The notes under the pieces were generated by a model, which had not been told where the DNA came from, searched no databases, and was given only the letters and a program-made list of their open reading frames with translations. A stretch of 64,000 nucleotides of DNA. Origin: Pseudomonas sp. Leaf48. Its GTDB lineage: Bacteria > Pseudomonadota > Gammaproteobacteria > Pseudomonadales > Pseudomonadaceae. Location: contig NZ_LMLH01000029.1 of the NCBI RefSeq assembly GCF_001421885.1, positions 92,175-156,174 on the forward strand, read 5' to 3'. The translations under genes were made by a program, and so were the position numbers. Below are positions 1-9,080 of the stretch, one piece after another; position 1 is the first letter of the stretch; each line of letters opens with the position of its first letter.

Positions 1-2307
1 GGATTTGTGTTGCGTCTGTCACAGGTGCTGGGCCTGGCTTCGTCGGATGAGTCAGGGTTGCTGGAGTCTCTGGCTCAGTTGCAAACTCCAACCTGGCTGT
101 TTCTCGACGATTACTGTCGCCTGCCCAATCCAGAGCTCGATCGCCTGCTGGATCGCCTGCTGGCCGTCGCCAGTCCGGCGCTGACATGGTGGCTGGGTTC
201 GCGTCGGCGACCGCCTTGCAACTGGCCACGGTTGCTGCTGGATGACCAACTGTATGAGTGCGAAAGCCGGACACTGGCGTTTACCGAAGCCGAGATCGCC
301 CAGCTGCTTGTCCATGTCGAGCCATCCGTGGCGATGCAAACCGCCAGAAAAGTTTTCGAGCGCAGTGGCGGCTGGTGTGCCGGCGTGCGTATCACATTGC
401 TAGAGGGTTGTCCCTGGGCGAGCGAGCAGGGGCGTTCGACGACGCTGCTCGATTACTTGCAACATGAACTGTTCAACACCCTGCCGCCGGAACTGGTCGA
501 GGTATGGCAGGTGTTGGTCCATTTGCCGCGTTTCAATGCCAGCCTGTGCGAGCATCTTTTCGGCGCCGGTGAGGGCGCGCAATGGCTGCATGCGTTGCAG
601 GAGGCGGGCTGCTTCATCGAACCCTGGGAGGACTCCGCCGAGTGGTTGCGAATCTTCGAACCATTGGCCAGGGCGATGCGTGACGAGCCAGGTTCGACCG
701 GCCGTTCCTGGCATCGCCGGGCCTGCCAATGGTTCAGCGCCGAGGAGGACTGGCAGGGTGCGTTCGAGCAAGCGTTATTGGCGCAGGAGTTCGAGGTCGC
801 GGTCAGCCTGTTGCAGCATTTCAGCGTTGAGCACCTGTTCAAACGCCAGAATGTAACCTTGTTGTTGAGGCTGCATGAACGCCTGGGCGAGCAATTGACC
901 CTGGGGACGCCGCACCGGGTGGGGCTGATTACCGCTGCGCTGCTATTTGCCGGGCGCTTCGAGCAGGGGGCTGCCTGCATTGAACAGTTGGGACGCTTCG
1001 CCCCGCAGCCGACCGCGCTGTTGCAGCGCCAGCTGTTGGCCCGTTGGCAAGCGCAGCAGGGCTGGCTCCTGCATTTGCAGGGGCGCAAAGCGCCTGCGCG
1101 GGCACACTTCCTTGAAGCGCTGGACGACCTGGGCCCCGACGCCTGGCCGGCCAGGCTGCTGTGTTTTTCCGGGTTGACCCAGCAAGCGTTGCTCGATGCC
1201 GACCTGGACGCTGCCCAGTCTTTCAATCGCGACGCATTGTGCCTGGCGCGGGCGCAAGGCTCGCTGCTGTTCGAGGGCTTGCTGGAACTGGATCATGCGC
1301 AATTGCTGGAGCAACGGGGCGCGCCCGGGCGTGCCGAGCGGTTGCTGGTCGATATCGAGGAAATGCTGGGGCGCCAGGCCGATCGGCCGACGCCACTGCT
1401 GGGGCGCATTGCCTTGCGTCGCGGGCGGTTGGCTCTCAGCCAGGGGCAAGACGAATTGGCCGCAGAGTTGTTCCGCAGCGGCCTGGATGATTGCCTGCTC
1501 AGCCAGGACAAGCATGTGTTGTATGGCTTTCTCGGGCAGGCGCAGATAGCCGCAAATCAACGCGATTACGCCCATGCGTTTGATCGTCTGCGCGAGGCGG
1601 AACGGCTGATGCAACAGCGGCAGATTCCCGACACGGTTTATCGCGGAGTGTTGCTGCAAATCAGCAGCCATTTCTGGTTGCAGCAAGGGCGTGCGCAATT
1701 GGCTCGTGAAGCCTTGACCCGTGTCTTGCGTCATTATCGCGGGCCCCATGCGCGCCAGGCTCCTCCGGCGACGTTGCAGTTGATCACGCGTATCGAATAT
1801 CAACTGTTGCTGGCAGAGACCTATCAGCAACAGGCGCAGCAGCCACTGCATCGGCTCAGGGAGTTACTCGATCACGCGCAGCGGCACGCCATGCTGACGC
1901 TGGAAGCGGAATTGCAACTGGTGATCTGCGAAGTGGCGGACCTCACCGGCGAGCCGGCTCTGGCCAAGAGCGCACTGGCTGCAGGCCTGGCGTTGGTGGA
2001 ACGCTGCAATGGGCAACAGGCATTGCGCGAGCTGTGTCTACGCCAGCCTGACCTGCTCTGCCGCTTGCGCGGGGAAGTACCGGCGGCCACGCTGGCGCCC
2101 GACGCCAGCTTGTTGAGTACTCGTGAGCTTGAAGTGCTCGGGTTGATTGCCCAGGGTCACTCCAATCAACAAATTGCCGAGCAGCTGTTCATCTCATTGC
2201 ACACGGTAAAAACCCACGCACGGCGTATCCATGGCAAGTTGGGTGTTGAACGTCGCACCCAGGCTGTTGCCATGGCCAAGAAACTGGGATTGATGCTGCA
2301 CGCCTGA
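1..2307 (+). CDS. LuxR-family (MalT-like) transcriptional regulator, 5' end outside window
   Basis: The reading frame is open from the first base, so the N-terminus lies upstream of the window. The visible 768 residues begin just before a Walker-B-like motif (TWLFLDDYCRL), so the Walker A part of a MalT-type ATPase domain should precede it. A long alpha-helical, TPR-like region fills the middle. The C-terminus is a typical LuxR helix-turn-helix (LSTRELEVLGLIAQGHSNQQ and following residues, about 703-762), which binds DNA. Such large ATP-dependent LuxR proteins usually activate transcription in response to a small ligand. The neighbouring hmgR gene is convergent with a 15-bp gap and gives no hint of the target genes. 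Confidence 0.9.
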   Translation, partial: GFVLRLSQVLGLASSDESGLLESLAQLQTPTWLFLDDYCRLPNPELDRLLDRLLAVASPALTWWLGSRRRPPCNWPRLLLDDQLYECESRTLAFTEAEIAQLLVHVEPSVAMQTARKVFERSGGWCAGVRITLLEGCPWASEQGRSTTLLDYLQHELFNTLPPELVEVWQVLVHLPRFNASLCEHLFGAGEGAQWLHALQEAGCFIEPWEDSAEWLRIFEPLARAMRDEPGSTGRSWHRRACQWFSAEEDWQGAFEQALLAQEFEVAVSLLQHFSVEHLFKRQNVTLLLRLHERLGEQLTLGTPHRVGLITAALLFAGRFEQGAACIEQLGRFAPQPTALLQRQLLARWQAQQGWLLHLQGRKAPARAHFLEALDDLGPDAWPARLLCFSGLTQQALLDADLDAAQSFNRDALCLARAQGSLLFEGLLELDHAQLLEQRGAPGRAERLLVDIEEMLGRQADRPTPLLGRIALRRGRLALSQGQDELAAELFRSGLDDCLLSQDKHVLYGFLGQAQIAANQRDYAHAFDRLREAERLMQQRQIPDTVYRGVLLQISSHFWLQQGRAQLAREALTRVLRHYRGPHARQAPPATLQLITRIEYQLLLAETYQQQAQQPLHRLRELLDHAQRHAMLTLEAELQLVICEVADLTGEPALAKSALAAGLALVERCNGQQALRELCLRQPDLLCRLRGEVPAATLAPDASLLSTRELEVLGLIAQGHSNQQIAEQLFISLHTVKTHARRIHGKLGVERRTQAVAMAKKLGLMLHA

Positions 2308-2322
2308 TCACAAGCGCCGGGT

Positions 2323-3123
2323 TCAAGGGGGCGATACTGCGGGTTCAAACCCCATGCGCCAACTGACCGCACGGCTGGCCGCCAGCAAACGCCGGGCAGC
2401 GGGACCGTCTTCATCGGCATGGAACAGCGAGGTCGGCCCGACCACGGTCAGTACCGCGATTATTTTGCCCATCGTGTTGAACACCGGTGCCGACAGGGCA
2501 TCCACGCCAGGCATCAGCAAGCCGTGGACATGATGCAGGCCGCGTTGGCGGATCTGTTCGCAGGTTGCCGACCAGGCCTGCTCATCCGCCATCGCATGGG
2601 CTGCGTTGCCTTGTAACTCCTGATCACGCAGCTCCACGGTCTCCCGTGCAGGAAGATAAGCGCCGAACACCAGCCCTGTCGAAGAGCTTAGCAGCGGCAG
2701 CACCGACCCCAGTTGTGTTACCACCGTCACCGCGCGCACCGCCGGTTCGATGTGCACCACCGTGGCACCCTGATTGCCCCAAACCGCCAGGAAACAGGTT
2801 TCGTTCAAGTCGTCGCGTAACTCGGCCAGGGGCAGGGCGGCGACTTTCAGCACGTCCATACTGTTGAGTGCCGCCAGGCCTACGCGCAAGGCTTCGCGGC
2901 CCAGTCCGTAATGGTTGGTGGCGGGGTTCTGTTCGGCGAAACCGCTGGCGATCAGCGCCTGCAGATAACGGTGAACCTTGCTTGCCGGCATCTGCACGTG
3001 TTCGGCCAGGCGCGACAGCGAGGTCGAAGGCGACAACATGGCCAGGGCCTTGAGGATGTCGGTGCCGACCTCGGCCGAGCGGACTTTCTGTTTGCCGTTG
3101 CTGTCGCTGGTAGGTTTTTCCAT
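2323..3123 (-). CDS. hmgR: IclR-family regulator of the homogentisate pathway
   Basis: This 266-residue protein has the IclR layout: an N-terminal winged helix-turn-helix (SLSRLAEHVQMPASKVHRYL, about residues 35-54) followed by a GAF-like effector domain (about 90-255). It is divergent from hmgA with 164 bp between the starts, and that gap holds palindromes matching the known Pseudomonas putida HmgR operator form CGTAAT-N3-ATTACG. In P. putida HmgR represses hmgABC and is released by homogentisate. Gene order and operator support the same role here. The ATG at 3123 has only a weak ribosome-binding site. Confidence 0.88.
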   Translation of the reverse strand: MEKPTSDSNGKQKVRSAEVGTDILKALAMLSPSTSLSRLAEHVQMPASKVHRYLQALIASGFAEQNPATNHYGLGREALRVGLAALNSMDVLKVAALPLAELRDDLNETCFLAVWGNQGATVVHIEPAVRAVTVVTQLGSVLPLLSSSTGLVFGAYLPARETVELRDQELQGNAAHAMADEQAWSATCEQIRQRGLHHVHGLLMPGVDALSAPVFNTMGKIIAVLTVVGPTSLFHADEDGPAARRLLAASRAVSWRMGFEPAVSPP

Positions 3124-3185
3124 GGCGGCGGTGTGATCCCGTATCGAATGGGCGTCTTTATAACTTGACGGTCAATACCAATCAA

Positions 3186-3212
3186 ATTACGTTATGCGTA
3201 ATTGAATTACGA
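3186..3212. promoter_or_regulatory. HmgR operator: three alternating half-sites
   Basis: The half-sites ATTACG (3186-3191), CGTAAT (3197-3202) and ATTACG (3206-3211) form two overlapping palindromes. The right one, CGTAATTGAATTACG, has the 3-bp spacer of the operator described for P. putida HmgR (CGTAAT-N3-ATTACG, from memory). The left one has a 5-bp spacer. The position between hmgR and hmgA fits repression of both promoters. An A-rich stretch AAAAATAA (3214-3221) follows and would lie in an hmgA leader if transcription starts upstream of it. Confidence 0.75.
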
Positions 3213-3287
3213 TAAAAATAACCCAGGCGTGCCTTCAGCCCTGCACCAGGGCGACTGGCCGGCGCCGACTCCCGTTCAGGAGGCTCC

Positions 3288-4592
3288 ATGAACACCGATT
3301 CAACGACGTCGGCGCTGGCGTATCTGCCTGGTTTCGGCAACGAATTCAGCAGTGAAGCGTTGCCCGGCGCACTGCCCGTCGGCCACAACTCCCCGCAGAA
3401 AGCGCCGTACGGCCTCTACACCGAACAGTTTTCCGGCACGGCGTTCACCATGCCGCGCAGCGAAGCGCGGCGAACCTGGATGTACCGCATTCAGCCGTCA
3501 GCCAACCACCCGGCGTTCGTCAAACTCGATCGGCAACTGGCCGGCGGCCCATTGGGTGAAGTCACCCCCAATCGCCTGCGCTGGAATCCGCTGGACATTC
3601 CCGCCGAGCCGACCGATTTCATCGATGGGCTGGTGAACATGGCGGCCAATTCGGCCGGGGAAAAACCGGTCGGGATCAGCATCTATCACTACAGCGCCAA
3701 CCGCTCCATGGAGCGTGTGTTCTTCAATGCTGACGGTGAGTTGTTGCTGGTTCCGGAGTTGGGCCGCCTGCGCATTGCCACAGAGCTTGGCGTGCTGGAG
3801 CTTGCTCCATTGGAGATCGCCGTCCTGCCGCGTGGCCTCAAATTCCGTATCGAGTTGCTCGACCCGCAAGCTCGCGGCTATGTTGCCGAGAACCATGGTG
3901 CGCCACTGCGCCTGCCAGACCTGGGGCCGATCGGCAGCAACGGCCTGGCCAATCCACGAGACTTTCTGACCCCGGTCGCTGCCTATGAAAACCTGCAGCA
4001 ACCGACCACCCTGGTGCAGAAATTCCTCGGCCAGTTGTGGGCCTGCGAGCTCGACCATTCGCCGTTGAACGTGGTGGCCTGGCACGGTAACAACGTGCCG
4101 TACAAATATGACCTGCGCCGCTTCAATACCCTCGGCACGGTCAGCTTCGATCACCCCGATCCTTCGATTTTCACAGTCCTGACCTCGCCGACCAGCGTCC
4201 ATGGCCTGGCCAATCTAGACTTCGTGATCTTCCCGCCGCGCTGGATGGTGGCCGAGAACACCTTCCGGCCGCCGTGGTTCCACCGCAATCTGATGAACGA
4301 ATACATGGGCCTGATCCAGGGCGAATACGACGCCAAGGCCGAAGGCTTCGTGCCTGGCGGCGCATCCCTGCACAGCTGCATGAGCGCCCACGGCCCGGAC
4401 GGCGAAACCTGCACCAAGGCCATCAACGCCGAGCTCAAGCCTTCGAAAATCGACAGCACCATGGCCTTCATGTTCGAGACCAGCCAGGTGCTGCGCCCGA
4501 GCCGTTTCGCCCTCGATTGCCCGCAACTGCAAAACACTTACGACGCCTGCTGGGCCACGCTGCCCGCCACTTTCGACCCGACCCGGAGATAA
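3288..4592 (+). CDS. hmgA: Homogentisate 1,2-dioxygenase
   Basis: The enzyme opens the ring of homogentisate to maleylacetoacetate with a non-haem Fe(II), the central step of phenylalanine and tyrosine catabolism. The 434-residue length is normal. The iron ligands are visible as H332 and E338 (in FHRNLMNEYMG) and H368 (in SAHGPDGE), with the same 6- and 30-residue spacings as the human enzyme. The N-terminal LPGFGNEFSSEALPGALP is characteristic of the family. The ATG at 3288 follows an AGGAGG ribosome-binding site. It is the first gene of a three-gene operon, with 3 bp to fahA. Confidence 0.98.
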   Translation: MNTDSTTSALAYLPGFGNEFSSEALPGALPVGHNSPQKAPYGLYTEQFSGTAFTMPRSEARRTWMYRIQPSANHPAFVKLDRQLAGGPLGEVTPNRLRWNPLDIPAEPTDFIDGLVNMAANSAGEKPVGISIYHYSANRSMERVFFNADGELLLVPELGRLRIATELGVLELAPLEIAVLPRGLKFRIELLDPQARGYVAENHGAPLRLPDLGPIGSNGLANPRDFLTPVAAYENLQQPTTLVQKFLGQLWACELDHSPLNVVAWHGNNVPYKYDLRRFNTLGTVSFDHPDPSIFTVLTSPTSVHGLANLDFVIFPPRWMVAENTFRPPWFHRNLMNEYMGLIQGEYDAKAEGFVPGGASLHSCMSAHGPDGETCTKAINAELKPSKIDSTMAFMFETSQVLRPSRFALDCPQLQNTYDACWATLPATFDPTRR

Positions 4593-4595
4593 CCC

Positions 4596-5900
4596 ATGAC
4601 GCAAACAACCATTACTCGCAGCTGGGTTGCTTCGGCCAACGGCCATGCTGATTTCCCCCTGCAGAACCTGCCGTTGGGCGTGTTCAGCTGCCAGGGGTCG
4701 GCGCCCCGTTGCGGCGTGGCCATCGGCGAACATATTTTCGATCTGCAGGCGGCACTCGATGCCGGCCTGTTTGACGGTGCTGCAAAAACTGCGGTGGAAG
4801 CGACCCGCGGCGGTCAGTTGAACGCCTTTTTCGAACTGGGCCGTGACGCGCGAGTAGCCCTGCGCGAACGCCTGCTGGAATTGTTCGCCGAAGGCAGCAC
4901 CCTGCACGGCAAGATTGAAGCCCAGGGCGCAAAACTGCTGCCGCTGGCGACGGACTGCGAAATGCACCTGCCGGCGAAAATCAACGACTACACCGACTTC
5001 TACGTCGGCATCGAGCACGCGCAGAACGTCGGCAAACTGTTCCGTCCGGACAATCCGCTGCTGCCGAACTACAAGTACGTACCGATCGGCTACCACGGCC
5101 GCGCATCGACCATTCGCCCCTCCGGCACCGACGTGCGCCGTCCGAAAGGCCAGACCTTGCCAGCCGGTCAGACCGAGCCGGTATTCGGCCCTTGCGCGCG
5201 CCTGGACTACGAACTGGAACTGGGTATCTGGATCGGCCAGGGCAACGACATGGGCGACTCGATTGCCATCGGTGACGCTGCCGATCACATCGCCGGTTTC
5301 TGCCTGCTCAACGACTGGTCGGCGCGGGATATCCAGGCCTGGGAATACCAGCCGCTGGGCCCGTTCCTGTCGAAGAGCTTCATCACCAGCATTTCGCCGT
5401 GGGTAGTCACTGCCGAAGCCCTGGAGCCATTCCGTCGTGCCCAGCCTGCGCGTCCACAGGGTGACCCGCAGCCGTTGCCGTACCTGCTCGACAAGCGTGA
5501 CCAGTTGGGCGGCGCTTTCGACATCGAGCTGGAAGTGTTGCTGCTTACCGAAACCATGCGTGAACAGAATCTGCCAGCCCATCGTCTGACCCTGAGCAAC
5601 ACCCGGCACATGTACTGGACGGTGGCGCAAATGGTCGCGCACCACAGCGTCAATGGCTGCCAGCTGCAGGCCGGTGACCTGTTCGGTTCGGGTACCTTGT
5701 CGGGGCCGCAAAGCGGTCAGTTCGGCAGCCTGCTGGAGATCACCGAAGGCGGCAAGCAGCCCATCGAACTGGCTTCCGGCGAGGTGCGCAAATTCCTCGA
5801 GGACGGTGATGAAATCATCCTGCGTGGGCGCTGCACCCGCGAGGGTTTTGCTTCCATCGGTTTTGGCGAGTGCCGCGGCAAAGTACTGCCGGCGCGTTAA
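4596..5900 (+). CDS. fahA: Fumarylacetoacetase
   Basis: This enzyme hydrolyses fumarylacetoacetate to fumarate and acetoacetate, the last step of the homogentisate pathway. The 434-residue protein has the N-terminal SH3-like domain and the FAH catalytic fold. Metal ligands are recognisable: D134 in NDYTDFY, E206 and E208 in LDYELELGIW, and an acidic residue in LLNDWSARD. It starts 3 bp after hmgA, with GGAGATAACCC as ribosome-binding site, and ends 12 bp before maiA, so the three genes are probably co-transcribed. It is called hmgB in P. putida. Confidence 0.98.
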   Translation: MTQTTITRSWVASANGHADFPLQNLPLGVFSCQGSAPRCGVAIGEHIFDLQAALDAGLFDGAAKTAVEATRGGQLNAFFELGRDARVALRERLLELFAEGSTLHGKIEAQGAKLLPLATDCEMHLPAKINDYTDFYVGIEHAQNVGKLFRPDNPLLPNYKYVPIGYHGRASTIRPSGTDVRRPKGQTLPAGQTEPVFGPCARLDYELELGIWIGQGNDMGDSIAIGDAADHIAGFCLLNDWSARDIQAWEYQPLGPFLSKSFITSISPWVVTAEALEPFRRAQPARPQGDPQPLPYLLDKRDQLGGAFDIELEVLLLTETMREQNLPAHRLTLSNTRHMYWTVAQMVAHHSVNGCQLQAGDLFGSGTLSGPQSGQFGSLLEITEGGKQPIELASGEVRKFLEDGDEIILRGRCTREGFASIGFGECRGKVLPAR

Positions 5901-5912
5901 CGGGAGCGGGGC

Positions 5913-6548
5913 ATGGAACTCTATACCTACTACCGCTCGACTTCGTCCTACCGGGTGCGCATCGCGCTGGCATTGAAGGGGCTGGACTATCAGGCGTTGC
6001 CGGTCAACCTGATCGCCCCGCCGGGTGGTGAACACCGACAGCCAGCGTATCTGGGCATCAATCCCCAGGGGCGAGTGCCGGCGTTGCGCACTGACGAGGG
6101 CGAGTTGCTGATCCAGTCTCCCGCGATCATCGAGTACCTGGAGGAACGTTATCCACAGGTGGCGCTGCTTTCCAGTGACCTTGGCGCGCGCGCCCGGGAG
6201 CGCGGGGTGGCGGCGGTGATCGGCTGCGACGTGCATCCATTGCACAACGTCAGCGTGCTCAACAGGCTGCGCCAGTTGGGCCATGACGAACCGCAGGTGG
6301 TGGAATGGATTGGCCACTGGATCGGCCAGGGGCTGGCGACAGTGGAGCAGTTGATCGGTGATGGGGGTTATTGCTTCGGCCCTGAGCCTGGCCTGGCTGA
6401 CGTTTACCTGATCCCGCAATTGTACGCGGCCGAGCGTTTCAATGTTTCCCTTGAGGCGTATCCACGGATTCGCCGCGTGGCGGCATTGGCAGCGAACCAT
6501 TCGGCATTCATCAAGGCTCATCCGGCGAATCAGCCAGATACGCCTTGA
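5913..6548 (+). CDS. maiA: Maleylacetoacetate isomerase (zeta-class glutathione transferase)
   Basis: This 211-residue glutathione-dependent enzyme isomerises maleylacetoacetate to fumarylacetoacetate, linking HmgA to FahA. The N-terminal thioredoxin-like domain carries the active-site serine motif in a slightly altered form (YYRSTSSYRVRIALALKG; the usual form is SSxSxRVRIALxLKG), followed by QSPAIIEYLEERYP for glutathione binding and an all-alpha C-terminal domain. It is the last gene of the hmg operon, called hmgC in P. putida. A GAGCGGGGC-type ribosome-binding site precedes the ATG. Confidence 0.96.
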   Translation: MELYTYYRSTSSYRVRIALALKGLDYQALPVNLIAPPGGEHRQPAYLGINPQGRVPALRTDEGELLIQSPAIIEYLEERYPQVALLSSDLGARARERGVAAVIGCDVHPLHNVSVLNRLRQLGHDEPQVVEWIGHWIGQGLATVEQLIGDGGYCFGPEPGLADVYLIPQLYAAERFNVSLEAYPRIRRVAALAANHSAFIKAHPANQPDTP

Positions 6549-6571
6549 ATCAAAAACCGGATTTTTTGCTT

Positions 6572-7375
6572 TTAATGGACGATGGCATTGGGCGGTAAAT
6601 GGCCCAGGCGCTCCGTCAGTCGAATCCGCTGGATCGGGTCGTCGCTGAGCATCAGGGCATGTTCCAGGTCGAAGCGTTCCGCATTCGGGCAGTCCAGCCT
6701 TTGATACAGGCTGGCCCGGGCCAGATAGTCGGAAGCGCTGGCGTTGCCCAGTTCGAGTACCCGCTCGGCGTCGATCAGGGCGCCAATGTAGTCTTCGTGC
6801 GACAGGTGCAACTGACGCAGGTTGCGCGACAGCCGCTGCAGCATTTGCACCGGTTCGGCGGTGACCAGATGTTCGGCGCTGAGCTTCATGTCCGGACCGT
6901 ATTGACGGTGTAGCAGCTCCCGGCAATCGTTGGGATACAGGCGTCGACCGCCACAGGGGTCGAGCAGGTGATCGGCGCCTGGTACCCGCAACAGGAAGTG
7001 TCCGGGAAAGTTCACCCCGACCATGGGGATCTCCAGGCCTCTGGCCAGCTCAAGCGCAATCAGACCCAGGGTCAGAGGCTGCCCACGCCGACGTTCCAGG
7101 ACTTTATTGAGCAACGCCACTTGCGGGCGCAACGGGGTGAAGTCGTCCTGGGCAAAGCCCAGGTCGTTCATGCGCCGCAGCAACGGCTGGGCCAGTTCGC
7201 TCACTGGCAGCATCGGCAAACCGCTACTGACCCGCTGTTGCAGTTCCTTGAAATCCGCCAGTGCGGCCTCGGGTTTGACCTCGGCGTCGTGTTCGGCCGC
7301 AATCCACAGCGCCGCCTCGAACAGTGCGGGCGGTGAACGTTGCAGGCAGGCGAAGAACGATTGGCGCGGGGTCAT
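6572..7375 (-). CDS. SirB1-family protein (transglutaminase-like fold plus TPR)
   Basis: This 267-residue protein has the SirB1/transglutaminase-like domain (about residues 30-190, including ERRRGQPLTLGLIALELARG and VNFPGHFLLRV) and a C-terminal tetratricopeptide-like tail with repeated ARASLYQRL-type helices. The family is widespread in Gammaproteobacteria and has no settled biochemical role. The chosen ATG at 7375 (MTPRQSFFACLQ) has CCGGAG upstream; a longer frame begins at 7504 but lacks a good ribosome-binding site and family similarity. It is convergent with maiA across 23 bp. Confidence 0.85.
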   Translation of the reverse strand: MTPRQSFFACLQRSPPALFEAALWIAAEHDAEVKPEAALADFKELQQRVSSGLPMLPVSELAQPLLRRMNDLGFAQDDFTPLRPQVALLNKVLERRRGQPLTLGLIALELARGLEIPMVGVNFPGHFLLRVPGADHLLDPCGGRRLYPNDCRELLHRQYGPDMKLSAEHLVTAEPVQMLQRLSRNLRQLHLSHEDYIGALIDAERVLELGNASASDYLARASLYQRLDCPNAERFDLEHALMLSDDPIQRIRLTERLGHLPPNAIVH

Positions 7376-7560
7376 CAAAATCTCCGGGGGAATGCCTCGT
7401 TTTAGCCCCGTCGCCGGCTTTCGTCCAGTACCACGCGAGACTCCTTCGAGGTTATTTCCGAAAGCCTGCATGGCGCTCGTGCTTATTCCGGTGCGCTTCT
7501 GCAATTTTTGGGCGCAAGCCTATACTGGCGTCTACAAGAAAGTGATTCGGGAGCCTTACG

Positions 7561-8580
7561 ATGTTCGCTCTCATGCAAAGCACTCGCCTTGAATCGCTGC
7601 ATCTGAGCGTCGACCCGGTGACCGGGTTGAAGGCGGTCATTGCCATTCATAACAGCCGTTTAGGGCCCGCCCTGGGTGGTTGTCGTTACCTTGCCTATCC
7701 CAACGACGAGTCTGCGGTCGAGGACGCTGCGCGCCTGGCTCAGGGCATGAGCTACAAGGCGGCGCTGGCCGGCCTGGCCCAGGGCGGAGGCGTCGCGGTG
7801 ATCGTGCGCCCGGCCCATGTCGAAAGCCGGGCTGCGCTGTTCGAGGCATTCGGGCGTTGCATCGAGCAGCTCGAGGGCCGCTACATCACGGCGATCGACA
7901 GCGGCACTTCAGTGGCCGATATGGACTGCATCGCCCAACAGACCCGGCACGTCACCAGTACCACATCGGCGGGTGATCCTGCTCCGCATGCGGCGATGGG
8001 TGTGTTCACCGGTATTCGAAGCACTGCCATGGCCCGGCTCGGCAGCGATAATCTGGAAGGTTTGCGCGTGGCCATCCAGGGGCTGGGCAATGTCGGCTAT
8101 GCGCTGGCCGAACAGCTGCATGCCGCCGGCGCCGAATTACTGGTCAGCGATATCGACCACGGCAAGGTGCAACTGGCCATGGAACAACTCGGCGCTCATC
8201 CGATCGCCAACGACGCCCTGCTCAGCACGCCCTGCGACATCCTCGCGCCCTGCGGCCTGGGGGGTGTGCTCAACAGCCATTCGGTGGCGCAACTGCGCTG
8301 TTCGGCGGTGGCCGGCTCGGCAAACAACCAGTTGACTCATCTTGATGTCGCCGACCAGTTGGAGCGTCGCGGAATTCTGTATGCCCCGGACTACGTGATC
8401 AATGCCGGCGGGTTGATCTACGTGTCGCTCAAGCACCGTGGCGATGAGTTGGGCACCATCACGGCACACCTGTCGAAAATCAGTTCGCGACTGACCGAAG
8501 TCTTCGCCCATGCCCAGGCGGAAAAGCGCTCGCCAGCCCGGGTGGCCGACGAACTCGCCGAGAAAGTGCTGTACCGGTAG
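7561..8580 (+). CDS. Leucine-dehydrogenase-like Glu/Leu/Phe/Val dehydrogenase with altered active site
   Basis: The 339-residue protein has the amino-acid dehydrogenase layout: an N-terminal substrate domain (about 1-135) and a Rossmann domain with GLGNVG (about 176-181). Leucine dehydrogenases use two lysines 12 residues apart, in MxYKxA and GGGK. Here K66 is present (MSYKAAL), but the second position reads GGGV (V78, codon GTC), so the catalytic lysine is missing. The rest of the fold, including the AxDSGT stretch and the VINAGG motif near the C-terminus, looks intact. It may be a pseudo-enzyme, may have changed chemistry, or may be a strain-specific loss. It is monocistronic. Confidence 0.85.
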   Translation: MFALMQSTRLESLHLSVDPVTGLKAVIAIHNSRLGPALGGCRYLAYPNDESAVEDAARLAQGMSYKAALAGLAQGGGVAVIVRPAHVESRAALFEAFGRCIEQLEGRYITAIDSGTSVADMDCIAQQTRHVTSTTSAGDPAPHAAMGVFTGIRSTAMARLGSDNLEGLRVAIQGLGNVGYALAEQLHAAGAELLVSDIDHGKVQLAMEQLGAHPIANDALLSTPCDILAPCGLGGVLNSHSVAQLRCSAVAGSANNQLTHLDVADQLERRGILYAPDYVINAGGLIYVSLKHRGDELGTITAHLSKISSRLTEVFAHAQAEKRSPARVADELAEKVLYR

Positions 8581-8630
8581 GAGCTGCCGCAGGTCGGGCC
8601 GCGTTCGGACGGTCTTTTGCTGAAGCCATG

Positions 8631-8662
8631 AAAAAGGCCCTGAGCCATTCGACTCAGGGCCT
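8631..8662 (-). terminator. Intrinsic terminator of yebG
   Basis: A perfect 10-bp stem AGGCCCTGAG/CTCAGGGCCT with an 8-nt loop lies just past the yebG stop codon. In yebG sense it is followed by a run of T (complement of AAAAA at 8631-8635). Confidence 0.85.
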
Positions 8663-8680
8663 ATTCAATTCGGGCATTGC

Positions 8681-9037
8681 TTACTTTGCTGCTTTCGATG
8701 CCTTGGCCGGTTTGGTCGGGGCGATCGGCTCGGCGCCGGCCTCTTCAACAGGTGCCGCGACTTCAACCGTTTCCGCGACTTCGGCAGGAGCACTGAGCAA
8801 TTCGGACAGGGCGTCCGGCTGGCTCTTGAACGCCTTGGCAAATACATCGCGGTTCTTCGCCATGTAGATCCCGGCTTCTTCCACTTGCTGCTCGGTCAGG
8901 GACGGAACGGCTTTGTGCAGCACTTCAGCCAGCAACTCGGCCAGCTCGAGCATTTTGTCATGACGGTCAGCTTCGGCTTTATCCATGAACAAGCGCTCCA
9001 GATCTCGGCTGCTGCGGTATACCACTTCGACGGCCAT
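8681..9037 (-). CDS. yebG: SOS-inducible YebG-family protein
   Basis: The 118-residue protein matches YebG over its first 75 residues (MAVEVVYRSSRDLERLFMDK, then KMLELAELLAEVL). It then has an Ala/Glu/Pro/Lys-rich tail ending in KPAKASKAAK, likely disordered and possibly nucleic-acid-contacting. In Escherichia coli yebG is a LexA-controlled DNA-damage gene of unknown activity. A very good LexA box 44 bp upstream and a dedicated terminator show that it is an independently regulated SOS gene here. Confidence 0.93.
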   Translation of the reverse strand: MAVEVVYRSSRDLERLFMDKAEADRHDKMLELAELLAEVLHKAVPSLTEQQVEEAGIYMAKNRDVFAKAFKSQPDALSELLSAPAEVAETVEVAAPVEEAGAEPIAPTKPAKASKAAK

Positions 9038-9080
9038 TTACCACCTCACATGCCTTCACATTGGTTGTCTGTATCGACTA

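Noticed and set aside
4215..6926. A 903-codon open frame on the minus strand across hmgA, fahA and maiA
   Set aside because: It is antisense to three certain enzymes, has low-complexity Arg/Gln/His-rich composition and no domain; it results from GC-rich codon bias.
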